NCBI RefSeq assembly: GCF_004209755.1
Contig: NZ_CP035913.1
Span: 2,418,001-2,482,000, forward strand
DNA: 64,000 bases
Source of the DNA: Pseudoduganella lutea
GTDB lineage: Bacteria; Pseudomonadota; Gammaproteobacteria; Burkholderiales; Burkholderiaceae_D
Direction: 5' to 3'
A program made the translations under genes and the position numbers. Shown here piece after piece: positions 15,991-24,809 of the stretch. A model generated the notes under the pieces. It saw nothing but the letters and a program-made list of their open reading frames with translations. It was not told where the DNA came from and made no database searches. The stretch's first letter is position 1. Every line of letters begins with the position of its first letter.

Positions 15991-16765
15991 CGAACTTCGT
16001 GAAGTCCGGCTTGCGCTTTTCAAAGAAGGCCGTGAAGGCTTCCTTTGCTTCCGCACCCTGCAGCATCTCGAAGAACAACTTGCTCTCCTCGGCGATGATC
16101 GCTTCCAGCTGCGCCTTGCGCGACGCGGTCATCAGCCGCTTCGTCGTGCGGATCGATGCGGCGGGCAGCGCCACCAGCTTGGCCGCTTGCGCGCGGGCGT
16201 GATCCAGCACGTCGGCGGCAGGCAGCACCTTCGACACGATGCCCATGTCATAGGCTTCCTGCGCGGTGAACGGTTCGCCCAGCATCAGCTTCTCGGCGGC
16301 GCGCGCGTGGCCACCGGCCATCGGCATCAGCAGCGACGAGCCGAATTCCGGGCACAGGCCCAGCTGCGTGAACGGCACGGAGAATTTCGCGCTGTCGGCG
16401 GCGTACACGAGGTCGCAGTGCATCAGCAAGGTGGTGCCGATGCCGATCGCCAGGCCGCTCACGGCCGCGACGACCGGCTTGGCCGAACCGGACAGCGCGC
16501 GCATGAACTGGAACACGGGGCGGTCGCCGAACGCCACGCCATCGTTGGCGCGCGTGGTCTTCATGAAGTCTTCCAGGTCGTTCCCGGCCGTGAACACTTC
16601 CGGCTGGCCGGCCAGGAGGATGGCGCGCACTTCGGTATCGTCCTGGGCCGCGTTGATCGTATCGGCCAGCGTTTGATACATGCTCGACGTGATCGCGTTC
16701 TTGCGCTCGATGCGGTTGAATGCCAGCGTGAGGATGCCGTCTGCCTTGGTGACTTCGATTGCCAT
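15986..16765 (-). CDS. enoyl-CoA hydratase/isomerase (crotonase family)
   Basis: The 259-aa protein has the normal crotonase length. The oxyanion-hole segments are visible (FTAGNDLEDF and VSGLAIGIGTTLLMHCDLVYA), and CPEFGSS carries a Glu at the place of one catalytic acid. The second acid position is less clear, so isomerase activity is as likely as hydration. It is the last gene of the beta-oxidation operon, 96 bases after the thiolase gene. The C-terminus (KRKPDFTKFA) is that of the family, and the stop codon sits in a tandem repeat. Confidence 0.87.
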   Translation of the reverse strand: MAIEVTKADGILTLAFNRIERKNAITSSMYQTLADTINAAQDDTEVRAILLAGQPEVFTAGNDLEDFMKTTRANDGVAFGDRPVFQFMRALSGSAKPVVAAVSGLAIGIGTTLLMHCDLVYAADSAKFSVPFTQLGLCPEFGSSLLMPMAGGHARAAEKLMLGEPFTAQEAYDMGIVSKVLPAADVLDHARAQAAKLVALPAASIRTTKRLMTASRKAQLEAIIAEESKLFFEMLQGAEAKEAFTAFFEKRKPDFTKFA

Positions 16766-16861
16766 TGTCTCTTTCCTTTGTTGTGATATGGGCGGCGCAA
16801 TGATGAAGGGCGCCGGGATTGTGTCCGCGGCGCCCCTGTCAATCCATGCCTGCCGTGTGGA

Positions 16862-18058
16862 TTACACGCGCTCGATGATGCCCGCCGCACCCATGCCGGC
16901 ACCCACGCACATCGTGACCATGCCGTACTTCAGGTTGTTGCGGCGCAGGGCGTGCACGACGGTCGCGGCGCGGATAGCACCGGTTGCGCCGAGCGGATGG
17001 CCCAGCGCGATCGCGCCACCCATCGGATTTACCTTGCTCGTATCAAGATTCAGGTCGCGGATCACGGCCAGCGCTTGCGCCGCGAACGCTTCATTCAGTT
17101 CGATCCAGTCCAGCTGGTCCTGCGTGATGCCGGCAGCGGCCAGCGCGGCGGGAATCGCCACCTTCGGGCCGATGCCCATGATTTCCGGCGGCACGCCGCG
17201 CACGGCGAACGACGAGAACTTGGCCAGCGGCGTGAGGTTGTGCTCGCGCAGGATCCTTTCGGAGACGACGATCAGCGCGCCGGCGCCGTCGGACATCTGC
17301 GACGACGTGGCCGCCGTCACGGAGCCCTTGGCGGCGAACACCGGCTTGAGCTTGCCCATCGATTCCATCGATGCGTCGGCACGCGGGCCTTCGTCGTTCT
17401 CGACCAGGCGCTTGCCCACCTTGATCTCGCCGGTCTTCAGGTCCGGCGTGCGGGTGATGGCTTCCACCGGCGTGATCTCGTCCTTGAACAGGCCGGCCTG
17501 CTGGGCGGCGATGGCGCGGCGGTGCGATTCCAGGCCGAACGCATCCTGGTCTTCGCGGGAGATCTTCCACTGCTTGGCCACGTTCTCGGCGGTCAGGCCC
17601 ATGCCGTAGGCCAGGCCCACGTTTTCATCCTTGAACGTGTCCATGTTGATGGACGGGTGATGGCCCATCATCGGCACCATCGACATCGATTCCACGCCGC
17701 CGGCGATCATCACGTCGGCTTCGCCGACGCGGATACGGTCGGCCGCCATCGCCAGCGCGGTGATGCCCGATGCGCAGTAGCGGTTGACGGTCACGCCGCC
17801 CACGGTGTTCGGCAGGCCGGCCAGCACCACGGCGTTACGGGCCACGTTGAAGCCCTGCTCCGCTTCCGGGAACGAGCAGCCGATGATCGCGTCGATGATC
17901 AGGGCCGGGTCCAGGTTCGGCACGGCGGCCATGGCGCCGCGGATCGCGTGCACCAGCAGGTCGTCCGGGCGGGTCTTGTTGAACACGCCGCGCGGCGCCT
18001 TGCCGATCGGGGTGCGGGTCGCGGCGACGATGTATGCGTCTTGCAGTTGTTTGCTCAT
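16862..18058 (-). CDS. acetyl-CoA C-acyltransferase (3-ketoacyl-CoA thiolase)
   Basis: The 398-aa thiolase catalyses the last step of beta-oxidation, releasing acetyl-CoA from 3-ketoacyl-CoA. The catalytic set is complete: the nucleophilic Cys in VNRYCASG (about residue 92), His in ALGHPLGATGA and the second Cys in CVGAGMGAAG. The start (MSKQLQDAYIVAATRTPIGK) is typical. It is placed 26 bases after the FadB-type gene, matching the usual pairing of the fadB and fadA activities. It acts in the cytoplasm. Confidence 0.92.
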   Translation of the reverse strand: MSKQLQDAYIVAATRTPIGKAPRGVFNKTRPDDLLVHAIRGAMAAVPNLDPALIIDAIIGCSFPEAEQGFNVARNAVVLAGLPNTVGGVTVNRYCASGITALAMAADRIRVGEADVMIAGGVESMSMVPMMGHHPSINMDTFKDENVGLAYGMGLTAENVAKQWKISREDQDAFGLESHRRAIAAQQAGLFKDEITPVEAITRTPDLKTGEIKVGKRLVENDEGPRADASMESMGKLKPVFAAKGSVTAATSSQMSDGAGALIVVSERILREHNLTPLAKFSSFAVRGVPPEIMGIGPKVAIPAALAAAGITQDQLDWIELNEAFAAQALAVIRDLNLDTSKVNPMGGAIALGHPLGATGAIRAATVVHALRRNNLKYGMVTMCVGAGMGAAGIIERV

Positions 18059-18084
18059 GTTTTTTCCTTGATGTCAGCCGCGGG

Positions 18085-20484
18085 TTAGTTACGAACCGGT
18101 TTGCCGGTTTGCAGCATGCCCATGATCCGCTCCTGCGATTTCGGGTTGTTCAGCAGTTCGAGGAAGGCCTTGCGCTCCATGTCGAGCAGCCACTGCTCGG
18201 ACACCACGCTGCCCTGGTCGATATCGCCGCCGGACACGATCTCGGCGATCATGTCGCCCAGCTTGTAGTCGTGCGCGGAGATGAAGCCGCCGTCGCGCAT
18301 GTTGACCAGCTGGCCGCGGATCGTGGCCCAGCCGTAGCGGCCGGTGACCGTGACCGGACGCTGCAGCGGTGCGCGGTAGCCGGAATCGAACATCGAGCGC
18401 GCGGTGACCTTCGCCACGTGCAGCAGTTCATACGGGTTGAAGACGATGATGTCGTCTTCCTTCAGGTAACCCATCGCCTTGGCTTCCAGCGCGGATTTCG
18501 ACACGTTCGCGGTGGCCGCGTTCATGAAGCCCGTCTTCAGGAATTGCAGGATGTCGTTGCCCTTGGCTTCCTTGGCGGCGCGTACGGCCGCTTCCTTCAG
18601 GCCGCCGCCGGCCGGGATCAGGCCCACGCCCACTTCGACCAGGCCGATGTACGATTCGATCGATGCCACGCGGCGCGATGCGTGCAGCGCCATTTCGCAG
18701 CCCCCGCCCAGCGCCAGGCCCGCAACAGCGGCCACCACCGGCACGTTCGAGTACTTCATGGCCATGAAGGTGTTCTGCAGGTCGCGGATCAGCGGGTCGA
18801 GCGCCTTCGGGCCGCCGGCCATGAAGGCAGGCAGGGCCGATTGCAGGTCGGCGCCGGCGGAGAACGCGCCGCCTTCGGCCGCATCCGTGCCCCAGATTAC
18901 CAGGCCCTTGAAGTTCTTCTCGGCTTCCGCCAGACCGCGCTTCAGGCCGTCGATGACGCCCTGGCCGATCACGTGCATCTTGGTCTTCAGCGAGATCACC
19001 AGCACGTCGTCGCCGGAATGCCACAGGCGCACGTCGTTGTCTTCGAACACGGTGGTGCCGGCTTTCGACGGGTCGATGTCGCCCGAGCCCAGTACCGGTG
19101 CGCGGAATGCCTGGCGCTCATAGACGGCCAGGTTCGAACGCGGCACGTAGCTGTTCGACTTGGCGGAGTACGAGCCTTCCGGCGTGTGCACGCCCTTCTC
19201 GGCCACTTTTTCGTCGAAGACCCACGCCGGCAGCGGTGCGTCGGTCAGCGCCTTGCCTTCTTCGATGTCCTGCTTCACCCATTCGGCGATCTGCTTCCAG
19301 CCGGCGGCCTGCCACGTTTCGAACGGGCCCACTTTCCAGCCGAAGCCCCAGCGCATGGCAAAGTCCACATCGCGCGCGTTGTCGGCGATCGTGTCCAGGT
19401 GATAGGCGATGTAGTGGAAGGCGTCGCGGAAGATCGCCCACAGGAACTGGCCTTGCGGGTTGGTCGATTCGCGCAGCGCCTTGAATTTCTTGACCGGGTC
19501 CTTTTCCTTCAGGATGCGGGCGATGATGTCGGCAGCCTTGCCGCCGCCGGCCACGTATTCGCCGGTGGCGAAGTCCAGGCGCTGGATGTCCTTGCCCACC
19601 TTCTTGTAGAAGCCGCCGCCCGTCTTCTGGCCCAGCGCGCCCTTCTCGATCAGCTTGGCCAGGATGTCCGGCGTCTTGTACACGCTGAAGAACGGATCGT
19701 CCTTCAGGTTGTCCTGCATCGTCTTGATGACGTGGCCCATCGTGTCCAGGCCCACCACGTCGGCGGTGCGGAACGTGCCGGACTTGGCGCGGCCCAGCTT
19801 CGCGCCGGTCAGGTCGTCGACGACGTCCACGGACAGGCCGAACTTCTCGGCTTCATGGATCGTGGCCAGCATGCCGAAGATGCCCACGCGGTTGGCGATG
19901 AAGTTCGGCGTATCCTTTGCGCGCACCACGCCCTTGCCCAGCGCGGACGTGAGGAAGGTTTCCAGCTGGTCCAGGATCTCCGGGCGGGTCGCCTCGGTCG
20001 GGATCAGTTCCACCAGGTGCATGTAGCGCGGCGGGTTGAAGAAGTGCACGCCGCAGAAGCGTGCCTTCAGGTCCGCGTCGAAGCCTTGCGCCAGCTGCTC
20101 GATCGGCAGGCCGGACGTGTTCGATGCGAAGATCGCGTTGGCGCCGATGTGCGGGGCCACCTTCTTGTACAGGTCGTGCTTCCAGTCCAGGCGCTCGGCG
20201 ATCGCTTCGATGATCAGGTCGCAGTCGGCCAGCTGGTCCAGGTTGTCCTCATAGTTCGCGACCTGGATCAGCGACGCGTCTTCCTTGTCGCCCAGCGGTG
20301 CCGGCGACAGCTTTTTCAGGTTGTCGATGGCGCGCAGCACGATGCCGTTTTTCGGCGTGCCTTCTTTTCCAGGCAAATCGAACAGCACGACCTGCACCTT
20401 GGCGTTCACGCAGTGGGCGGCGATTTGCGCGCCCATCACGCCGGCGCCCAGCACGGCGACTTTTTTCACACTGAAGTTCGTCAT
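18085..20484 (-). CDS. 3-hydroxyacyl-CoA dehydrogenase/enoyl-CoA hydratase fusion (FadN/FadB type)
   Basis: The 799-aa bifunctional enzyme has the dehydrogenase part first: an NAD-binding fold with GAGVMGAQIAAH near the start, FASNTSGLPIEQLA and the HFFNPPRYMHLVEL motif. The crotonase part is in the C-terminal half (VAGLALGGGCEMALH, GLVEVGVGLIPAGGG). This order is that of Bacillus FadN rather than E. coli FadB. It hydrates and oxidises acyl-CoA intermediates. The gene lies between the acyl-CoA dehydrogenase (18 bases upstream) and the thiolase in one operon. Confidence 0.92.
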   Translation of the reverse strand: MTNFSVKKVAVLGAGVMGAQIAAHCVNAKVQVVLFDLPGKEGTPKNGIVLRAIDNLKKLSPAPLGDKEDASLIQVANYEDNLDQLADCDLIIEAIAERLDWKHDLYKKVAPHIGANAIFASNTSGLPIEQLAQGFDADLKARFCGVHFFNPPRYMHLVELIPTEATRPEILDQLETFLTSALGKGVVRAKDTPNFIANRVGIFGMLATIHEAEKFGLSVDVVDDLTGAKLGRAKSGTFRTADVVGLDTMGHVIKTMQDNLKDDPFFSVYKTPDILAKLIEKGALGQKTGGGFYKKVGKDIQRLDFATGEYVAGGGKAADIIARILKEKDPVKKFKALRESTNPQGQFLWAIFRDAFHYIAYHLDTIADNARDVDFAMRWGFGWKVGPFETWQAAGWKQIAEWVKQDIEEGKALTDAPLPAWVFDEKVAEKGVHTPEGSYSAKSNSYVPRSNLAVYERQAFRAPVLGSGDIDPSKAGTTVFEDNDVRLWHSGDDVLVISLKTKMHVIGQGVIDGLKRGLAEAEKNFKGLVIWGTDAAEGGAFSAGADLQSALPAFMAGGPKALDPLIRDLQNTFMAMKYSNVPVVAAVAGLALGGGCEMALHASRRVASIESYIGLVEVGVGLIPAGGGLKEAAVRAAKEAKGNDILQFLKTGFMNAATANVSKSALEAKAMGYLKEDDIIVFNPYELLHVAKVTARSMFDSGYRAPLQRPVTVTGRYGWATIRGQLVNMRDGGFISAHDYKLGDMIAEIVSGGDIDQGSVVSEQWLLDMERKAFLELLNNPKSQERIMGMLQTGKPVRN

Positions 20485-20502
20485 TTCTTGTTCCTTGATT
20501 TG

Positions 20503-22293
20503 TTAGAACAGGTCGGCGTCCAGCGCCATCAGGTTCGATGCGCCCGAGCGTGCCTGGCGGATCAGCATGGCGGTTTCCGGGTACAGGCGGCCGAAGTAGA
20601 AGCGTGCGGTCGCCAGCTTGGCCTTGTAGAACTTGTCGTCCGAATCCTGCTTTTCCAGCGCGATCTTGGCCATCTGCGCGAAGAAGTAGGAGAACACCAG
20701 GTGGCCGGCAACGCGCAGGTAAGGCACGGCGGCGGCGCCCACTTCATCCTGGTTCTGGAAGGCCTTCATGCCGATTTCCATCGTCAGCTTCGTGACTTTC
20801 TCGCCCAGGTCGCCCAGCGGCGTGACGAATTCGGACATCGCTTCATCGGTGCCGTTGTCTTCGACGAACGCGCGGATCTTCTCGCCGAACTTGCGCAGCT
20901 TCGAACCGTTGTCCATCAGGATCTTGCGGCCCAGCAGGTCGAGCGACTGGATCGTGTTCGTGCCTTCGTAGATCATGTTGATGCGTGCGTCGCGCACGTA
21001 CTGCTCCATGCCCCATTCGGCGATGTAGCCGTGGCCGCCGAACACCTGCATCGCTTCGGAGGTGGCGATCCAGCCGTTGTCGGTGATGAAGGCTTTCACG
21101 ATCGGGGTCAGCAGGGCCACTTCATCGGCGGCTTCCTTGCGCACTTCCTCGTCCGGGTGGTTCAGTTCGCGGTCGATCTGCAGCGCGACATAGCTGGTCA
21201 GTGCGCGGGCGCCTTCGGCGAATGCTTTCGCCGTCAGCAGCATGCGGCGCACGTCCGGATGCACGATGATCGGGTCGGCCGGCTTGTCGGCCGCCTTCAC
21301 GCCCGACAGGGAGCGCATCTGCAGGCGGTCTTTTGCATAGACCAGCGCGTTCTGGTACGCCACTTCGGTCAGGCCCAGCGACTGCATGCCCACGCCCAGG
21401 CGGGCCGCGTTCATGAACACGAACATGGCGTTCAGGCCCTTGTTCGGCTGGCCGATGATCCAGCCTTTCGCGCCGTCCAGGTTCATCTGGCAGGTGGAGT
21501 TGCCGTGGATGCCCATCTTTTCTTCGATGGCGCCGCAGAAGATCGGGTTGCGTTCGCCGATGCCGCCATTACCGTCCGGCAGGAATTTCGGGACGAGGAA
21601 CAGCGAGATGCCTTTCGAGCCTTCCGGTGCGTCCGGCACGCGGGCCAGCACCAGGTGCAGGATGTTCTCGGACATGTCATGCTCGCCGGCCGAGATGAAG
21701 ATCTTGTTGCCGGTGATGGTCCAGGAACCGTCGTCGTTCGGCAGCGCCTTCGTGCGCAGCAGGCCCAGGTCGGTGCCGCAGTGCGGTTCGGTCAGGCACA
21801 TGGTGCCGGTCCATTCGCCCGAGACCAGTTTCGGCAGGTACGTTGCCTTCTGCTCGTCGGTGCCGTGTTCCTTCAGGCACTCGTAGGCGCCGTGCGACAG
21901 GCCCGGGTACATCGTCCATGCCTGGTTCGACGAGTTCAGCATCTCGTAGAACGAATTGTTCAGCACCACCGGCAGGCCCTGGCCGCCGTATTCCGGATCG
22001 CATGCCAGCGCGGCCCAGCCACCCTCCACGTACTGCTTGTACGCTTCCTTGTAGCCCTTCGGCGTGGTGACGGTTTTCGCCTGTGCGTCGTGGTGGCAGC
22101 CTTCGCGGTCGCCGGAATGGTTCAGCGGGAACAGCACTTCGGACGTGAACTTCGCGCCTTCTTCCAGCACCGCGTTGATGATGTCGGCATCGGTCTCGGC
22201 GTGGGCCGGCAGTTCCTTGAGCTGCTCTTCCACCTTCAGGAACTCATGCAGAACGAATTGCATATCCCGGATTGGCGCGACGTATTGACCCAT
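20503..22293 (-). CDS. acyl-CoA dehydrogenase (DmdC-like, long form)
   Basis: The 596-aa FAD enzyme carries out the first oxidation step of beta-oxidation. It has the N-terminal extension of the long bacterial form (VAPIRDMQFVLHEFLKVEEQ), the middle domain with MCLTEPHCGTDLGLLRTKA, and the catalytic loop RINMIYEGTNTIQSLDLLGR with the base Glu. A C-terminal acyl-CoA dehydrogenase_C region follows. An AGGAGA-like ribosome site precedes the ATG. It is the first enzyme gene after the TetR regulator (63 bases). The electron acceptor is presumably ETF, not encoded here. Confidence 0.92.
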   Translation of the reverse strand: MGQYVAPIRDMQFVLHEFLKVEEQLKELPAHAETDADIINAVLEEGAKFTSEVLFPLNHSGDREGCHHDAQAKTVTTPKGYKEAYKQYVEGGWAALACDPEYGGQGLPVVLNNSFYEMLNSSNQAWTMYPGLSHGAYECLKEHGTDEQKATYLPKLVSGEWTGTMCLTEPHCGTDLGLLRTKALPNDDGSWTITGNKIFISAGEHDMSENILHLVLARVPDAPEGSKGISLFLVPKFLPDGNGGIGERNPIFCGAIEEKMGIHGNSTCQMNLDGAKGWIIGQPNKGLNAMFVFMNAARLGVGMQSLGLTEVAYQNALVYAKDRLQMRSLSGVKAADKPADPIIVHPDVRRMLLTAKAFAEGARALTSYVALQIDRELNHPDEEVRKEAADEVALLTPIVKAFITDNGWIATSEAMQVFGGHGYIAEWGMEQYVRDARINMIYEGTNTIQSLDLLGRKILMDNGSKLRKFGEKIRAFVEDNGTDEAMSEFVTPLGDLGEKVTKLTMEIGMKAFQNQDEVGAAAVPYLRVAGHLVFSYFFAQMAKIALEKQDSDDKFYKAKLATARFYFGRLYPETAMLIRQARSGASNLMALDADLF

Positions 22294-22331
22294 GTTTATC
22301 TCCTGCGACTAAGGCTAAGTGTGATTGGTTG

Positions 22332-22350
22332 CCGCATCTTGTGGATGCGG
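22332..22350 (-). terminator. hairpin after the TetR gene
   Basis: CCGCATC (22332-22338) pairs with GATGCGG (22344-22350) over a five-base loop, just past the TetR stop and before the acyl-CoA dehydrogenase start. There is no T-run. It may attenuate read-through or adjust enzyme expression relative to the regulator. Confidence 0.4.
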
Positions 22351-22356
22351 CCAGTT

Positions 22357-22998
22357 TTAAGACTGATAGTTTTCGATCAGGCGGTTGAAGCCCACCGTGG
22401 CGCGATCGACGGCGCCGGGAATGCGCAGGAAACGGGCATCGTGGTGCACGGCCAGGATCAGGCCATACATCTCGTACACCAGCTGCTGCGCATCGGTACC
22501 CGCTTTCAGGTGACCGCATTCGATCGCCTGCTCGGCCGCCCGCAACAGGGCGCCCTGCCATGCACTCACCATCGCCACCAGTGCTTCGCGGATCGGGCCG
22601 GGGCGATCGTCATACTCGACGGCGCCGCTGATGTAGATGCAGCCCGACGCGATCTCGATCGACACCCGCTTGACCCACTGCGCGAACATCAGGCGCAGGC
22701 GTGGCAAGCCACGTGGTTCCTTGATGGCGGGATAGAACACTTCCTGTTCGAAGCGACGGTGGTAAAGCTTCAACACTTCCAGCTGTAAATCTTCACGCGA
22801 GCCAAAGTGGGCAAATACGCCCGATTTACTCATGTTCATCCGGTCCGCCAGCAGGCCGATGGTCAGCCCTTCCAGCCCGTCACGGCTGGCAAGGTCCAAC
22901 GCCACGTCCAGGATGGCGGCGCGGGTCATTTCGCCCTTGCGCATGAATTTTGTCGAGGTATTGATGGCTAAATTGCTCACTTTGGCATCCGGCTTCAT
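22357..22998 (-). CDS. TetR-family regulator of the beta-oxidation operon
   Basis: The 213-aa protein has an N-terminal helix-turn-helix (LTIGLLADRMNMSKSGVFAH followed by FGSREDL) and an all-helical ligand domain of the usual length. Likely ligands are acyl-CoAs, by context with the four fad-type genes downstream on the same strand. I placed the start at the ATG at 22998; a longer reading needs a TTG at 23094 that overlaps a TTGACA-like promoter box. No good ribosome site is visible at either. Two palindromes just upstream are candidate autoregulatory sites. Confidence 0.85.
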   Translation of the reverse strand: MKPDAKVSNLAINTSTKFMRKGEMTRAAILDVALDLASRDGLEGLTIGLLADRMNMSKSGVFAHFGSREDLQLEVLKLYHRRFEQEVFYPAIKEPRGLPRLRLMFAQWVKRVSIEIASGCIYISGAVEYDDRPGPIREALVAMVSAWQGALLRAAEQAIECGHLKAGTDAQQLVYEMYGLILAVHHDARFLRIPGAVDRATVGFNRLIENYQS

Positions 22999-23052
22999 GG
23001 GAGAAAGGAACTTTGATTTTCCCCCGGCCGGTTTGCTCCGTGTGAAAAAAAT

Positions 23053-23094
23053 TACGAACGCTCGTACTATTATCCAGGGCTGGATAAATGTCAA
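23053..23094 (-). promoter_or_regulatory. TetR gene promoter with two adjacent palindromes
   Basis: On the minus strand, TTGACA (23094-23089) is followed by GATAAT (23074-23069); the 14-base gap is shorter than ideal. TATCCAG/CTGGATA (23071-23086) is a perfect palindrome overlapping the spacer. TACGAACGCTCGTA (23053-23066) is a second palindrome near the expected start of transcription. The placement is what a self-repressing TetR protein would use. Confidence 0.5.
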
Positions 23095-23175
23095 ACGGGA
23101 TCGTTAGAGGTGGCGTTCTATTTTGTACCCGGCGTTGCGCGCGGGGGTTGACAGGTTTTTTTATGCTGCCAAAAG

Positions 23176-23214
23176 TTGCTCAAAAAATGGGGACGTACCC
23201 CATTATTTGAGCAA
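23176..23214. repeat. palindromic element with GGGGACGTACCCC centre
   Basis: TTGCTCAAAAAATGGGG is followed by ACGTA and then CCCCATTATTTGAGCAA, giving a 39-bp near-perfect inverted repeat. The same arms occur at 50391-50572, where about 140 bases of other palindromes separate them. It lies between the TetR promoter and the next palindrome. Confidence 0.8.
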
Positions 23215-23216
23215 TA

Positions 23217-23255
23217 TTTCCTGGAAAATGGGGTACGTCCCCATTTTCCAGGAAA
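23217..23255 (-). terminator. palindromic element abutting the Hsp15-like stop codon
   Basis: TTTCCTGGAAAATGGGG (left arm) and CCCCATTTTCCAGGAAA (right arm) form a near-perfect 39-bp palindrome with the same TGGGG-TACG-CCCC core as the element two bases away, but different outer arms. It begins at the base after the stop codon of the Hsp15-like gene and can terminate transcription of the 25.6-23.3 kb operon. Confidence 0.65.
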
Positions 23256-23636
23256 CTATTCGCCGTGGTCGATCTGGTCGCGGATGCGCCGGTCGCGCTT
23301 GGTGGGCCGGCCCTTGAGGTCGGCCGCCGGTTCGTGGAACAGCTTGCGCCGTTCCGCTTCCTTGATGCGCCGGGCGATCGATTCCTCGCTTTCCTCGTAC
23401 AGGGTGCGGGCGATGGGAGCCCCCTGGCGCTTGTCCGAGATGCCCACCACCAGCACGTCCCATTCGTCCGAACCGTTGTCGATATGCAGCTTCTCGCCCA
23501 GTTTCACGACCCGCGCCGGCTTCACCCGGTCGCCGTTGACCTTGACCTTGCCGCTGTCGATCGCGTCGATGGCAAGATTGCGCGTCTTGAAGAAGCGCGC
23601 GGCCCACAGCCATTTGTCGATCCTTACATTGTCCAT
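23256..23636 (-). CDS. S4-domain RNA-binding protein, Hsp15-like
   Basis: The 126-aa protein has an S4 RNA-binding domain at the N-terminus (MDNVRIDKWLWAARFFKTR, then GKVKVNGDRVKPARVVKLG) and a basic C-terminal tail (KGRPTKRDRRIRDQ). This matches HslR/Hsp15, which binds stalled 50S subunits carrying peptidyl-tRNA. The ATG overlaps the clsB stop (TGATG), so it is the last gene of the ybhP-clsB operon. A palindrome follows directly after the stop. Confidence 0.88.
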   Translation of the reverse strand: MDNVRIDKWLWAARFFKTRNLAIDAIDSGKVKVNGDRVKPARVVKLGEKLHIDNGSDEWDVLVVGISDKRQGAPIARTLYEESEESIARRIKEAERRKLFHEPAADLKGRPTKRDRRIRDQIDHGE

Positions 23637-24805
23637 CAAGCGTATTTTCCCACTGCAAAAATGCGCATCAGCGTCCGGTACACCACGTAGGCGATCTCGT
23701 AACCGATGCGGCGAAAGCGCCCGACGTGCTCGAATTCGTGGGCGTGGACTTCCACGCCTTCGGCCACGGCCGCCTCGATATGCTTGCGCAAGTCCATGGC
23801 AAAGGCGGCATCCTTGATCACGACGTTCGCTTCCTGGTTCAAGAAAAGGCTCAGTCCATCCACGTTCGACGAGCCGACCGTGGCCCATTCGTCGTCGATG
23901 ACGGCGACCTTGGCATGGAGCTGGGTCTTGCGATATTCCACCAGCCGCACGCCGGAAGCAAGCAGCTTGGGATAGAACGAGTGCGCCACGGCATCCTGCA
24001 GCCAGTGCTCGCCCACGCCGATCAGCAGGGTGACCTGGACGCCGCGCTGGGCCGTCTGCGACAGCGCCTGGCGGAACTTGCGGCCGGGCGCGAAATACGG
24101 GTTCGCCAGCAGCACGCTTTTCTTTGCGGCACCCATCGCCTTCAGGTACGCCCGCTGGATGGTGTGGCGGTTGCGCAGGTTGTCGCGCACCACGAAGCCG
24201 GCTTGCACGGTGGTACTGGCTTCGGCGGCCGCCTGGTTGGCACGGCGCGTTTCCTGGTACAAGCCGATGCGCTCGGTCAGCGGCATCCGGCCCAGGCGGC
24301 GCCATTGCGCGACGGCTTCCTTGTGGATGTTCGCCACCAGCGGGCCCCTGACCGCCACGGCGAAATCCCAGCGCGGCGCGGACAGGCTGATGTCGTGGTC
24401 GTAATCGCAGAACATGTCGTCGTTGATGTTGATGCCGCCCACGAAGGCGATGCAGCGGTCGACGACGCAGATCTTGCGGTGGGTGCGCGAGATGCCGCGC
24501 TTGAACCAGGGATTGAAGATGCGGTGCGCGACACCCGCCTCCTGCAGTTGCGCGTGCATCCGCTTGACCCGCCCGGCACCGGTGCCGAACCAGTCGGTGA
24601 TCATGCGCACCGTGACACCCCGCTTTGCCGCGCGCATCAGCGCGGCCAGCACGGCCTGCCCCGTTTCATCGTCCGCGAAGATATACGTCTCGAAATAGAC
24701 GTCGTACTGCGCGGCATCGATTGCTTCCATCAGGCTGGGGAAGAATTCGGTACCGCAGTGCAGGAGTTTGACTTCGTTGTCGGCGATGAAATCGACAGGG
24801 CGCAT
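23636..24805 (-). CDS. clsB: cardiolipin synthase, ClsB type (phospholipase D family)
   Basis: The 389-aa protein has two HKD motifs, HRKICVVDRCIAFVGGIN (about residue 110) and HAKVAVIDDEWATVGSSN (about 295), which form one phosphatidyl-transfer site. There are no N-terminal membrane spans, as in E. coli ClsB and unlike ClsA. It condenses phosphatidylglycerol with another phospholipid at the inner membrane. The gene starts four bases after the end of a YbhP-like gene; ybhP-clsB is the E. coli arrangement, which supports the assignment. Confidence 0.88.
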   Translation of the reverse strand: MRPVDFIADNEVKLLHCGTEFFPSLMEAIDAAQYDVYFETYIFADDETGQAVLAALMRAAKRGVTVRMITDWFGTGAGRVKRMHAQLQEAGVAHRIFNPWFKRGISRTHRKICVVDRCIAFVGGININDDMFCDYDHDISLSAPRWDFAVAVRGPLVANIHKEAVAQWRRLGRMPLTERIGLYQETRRANQAAAEASTTVQAGFVVRDNLRNRHTIQRAYLKAMGAAKKSVLLANPYFAPGRKFRQALSQTAQRGVQVTLLIGVGEHWLQDAVAHSFYPKLLASGVRLVEYRKTQLHAKVAVIDDEWATVGSSNVDGLSLFLNQEANVVIKDAAFAMDLRKHIEAAVAEGVEVHAHEFEHVGRFRRIGYEIAYVVYRTLMRIFAVGKYA

Positions 24806-24809
24806 AACG

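Noticed and set aside
18034..22788. 1584-codon plus-strand open frame over the fad operon
   Set aside because: Low-complexity His/Arg/Val-rich translation with no family signature; it is the shadow of GC-rich codons in real minus-strand genes.
23123..23317. Small frames across the 23.2-kb palindromes
   Set aside because: Coding potential is produced by the palindromes themselves; no start signals.
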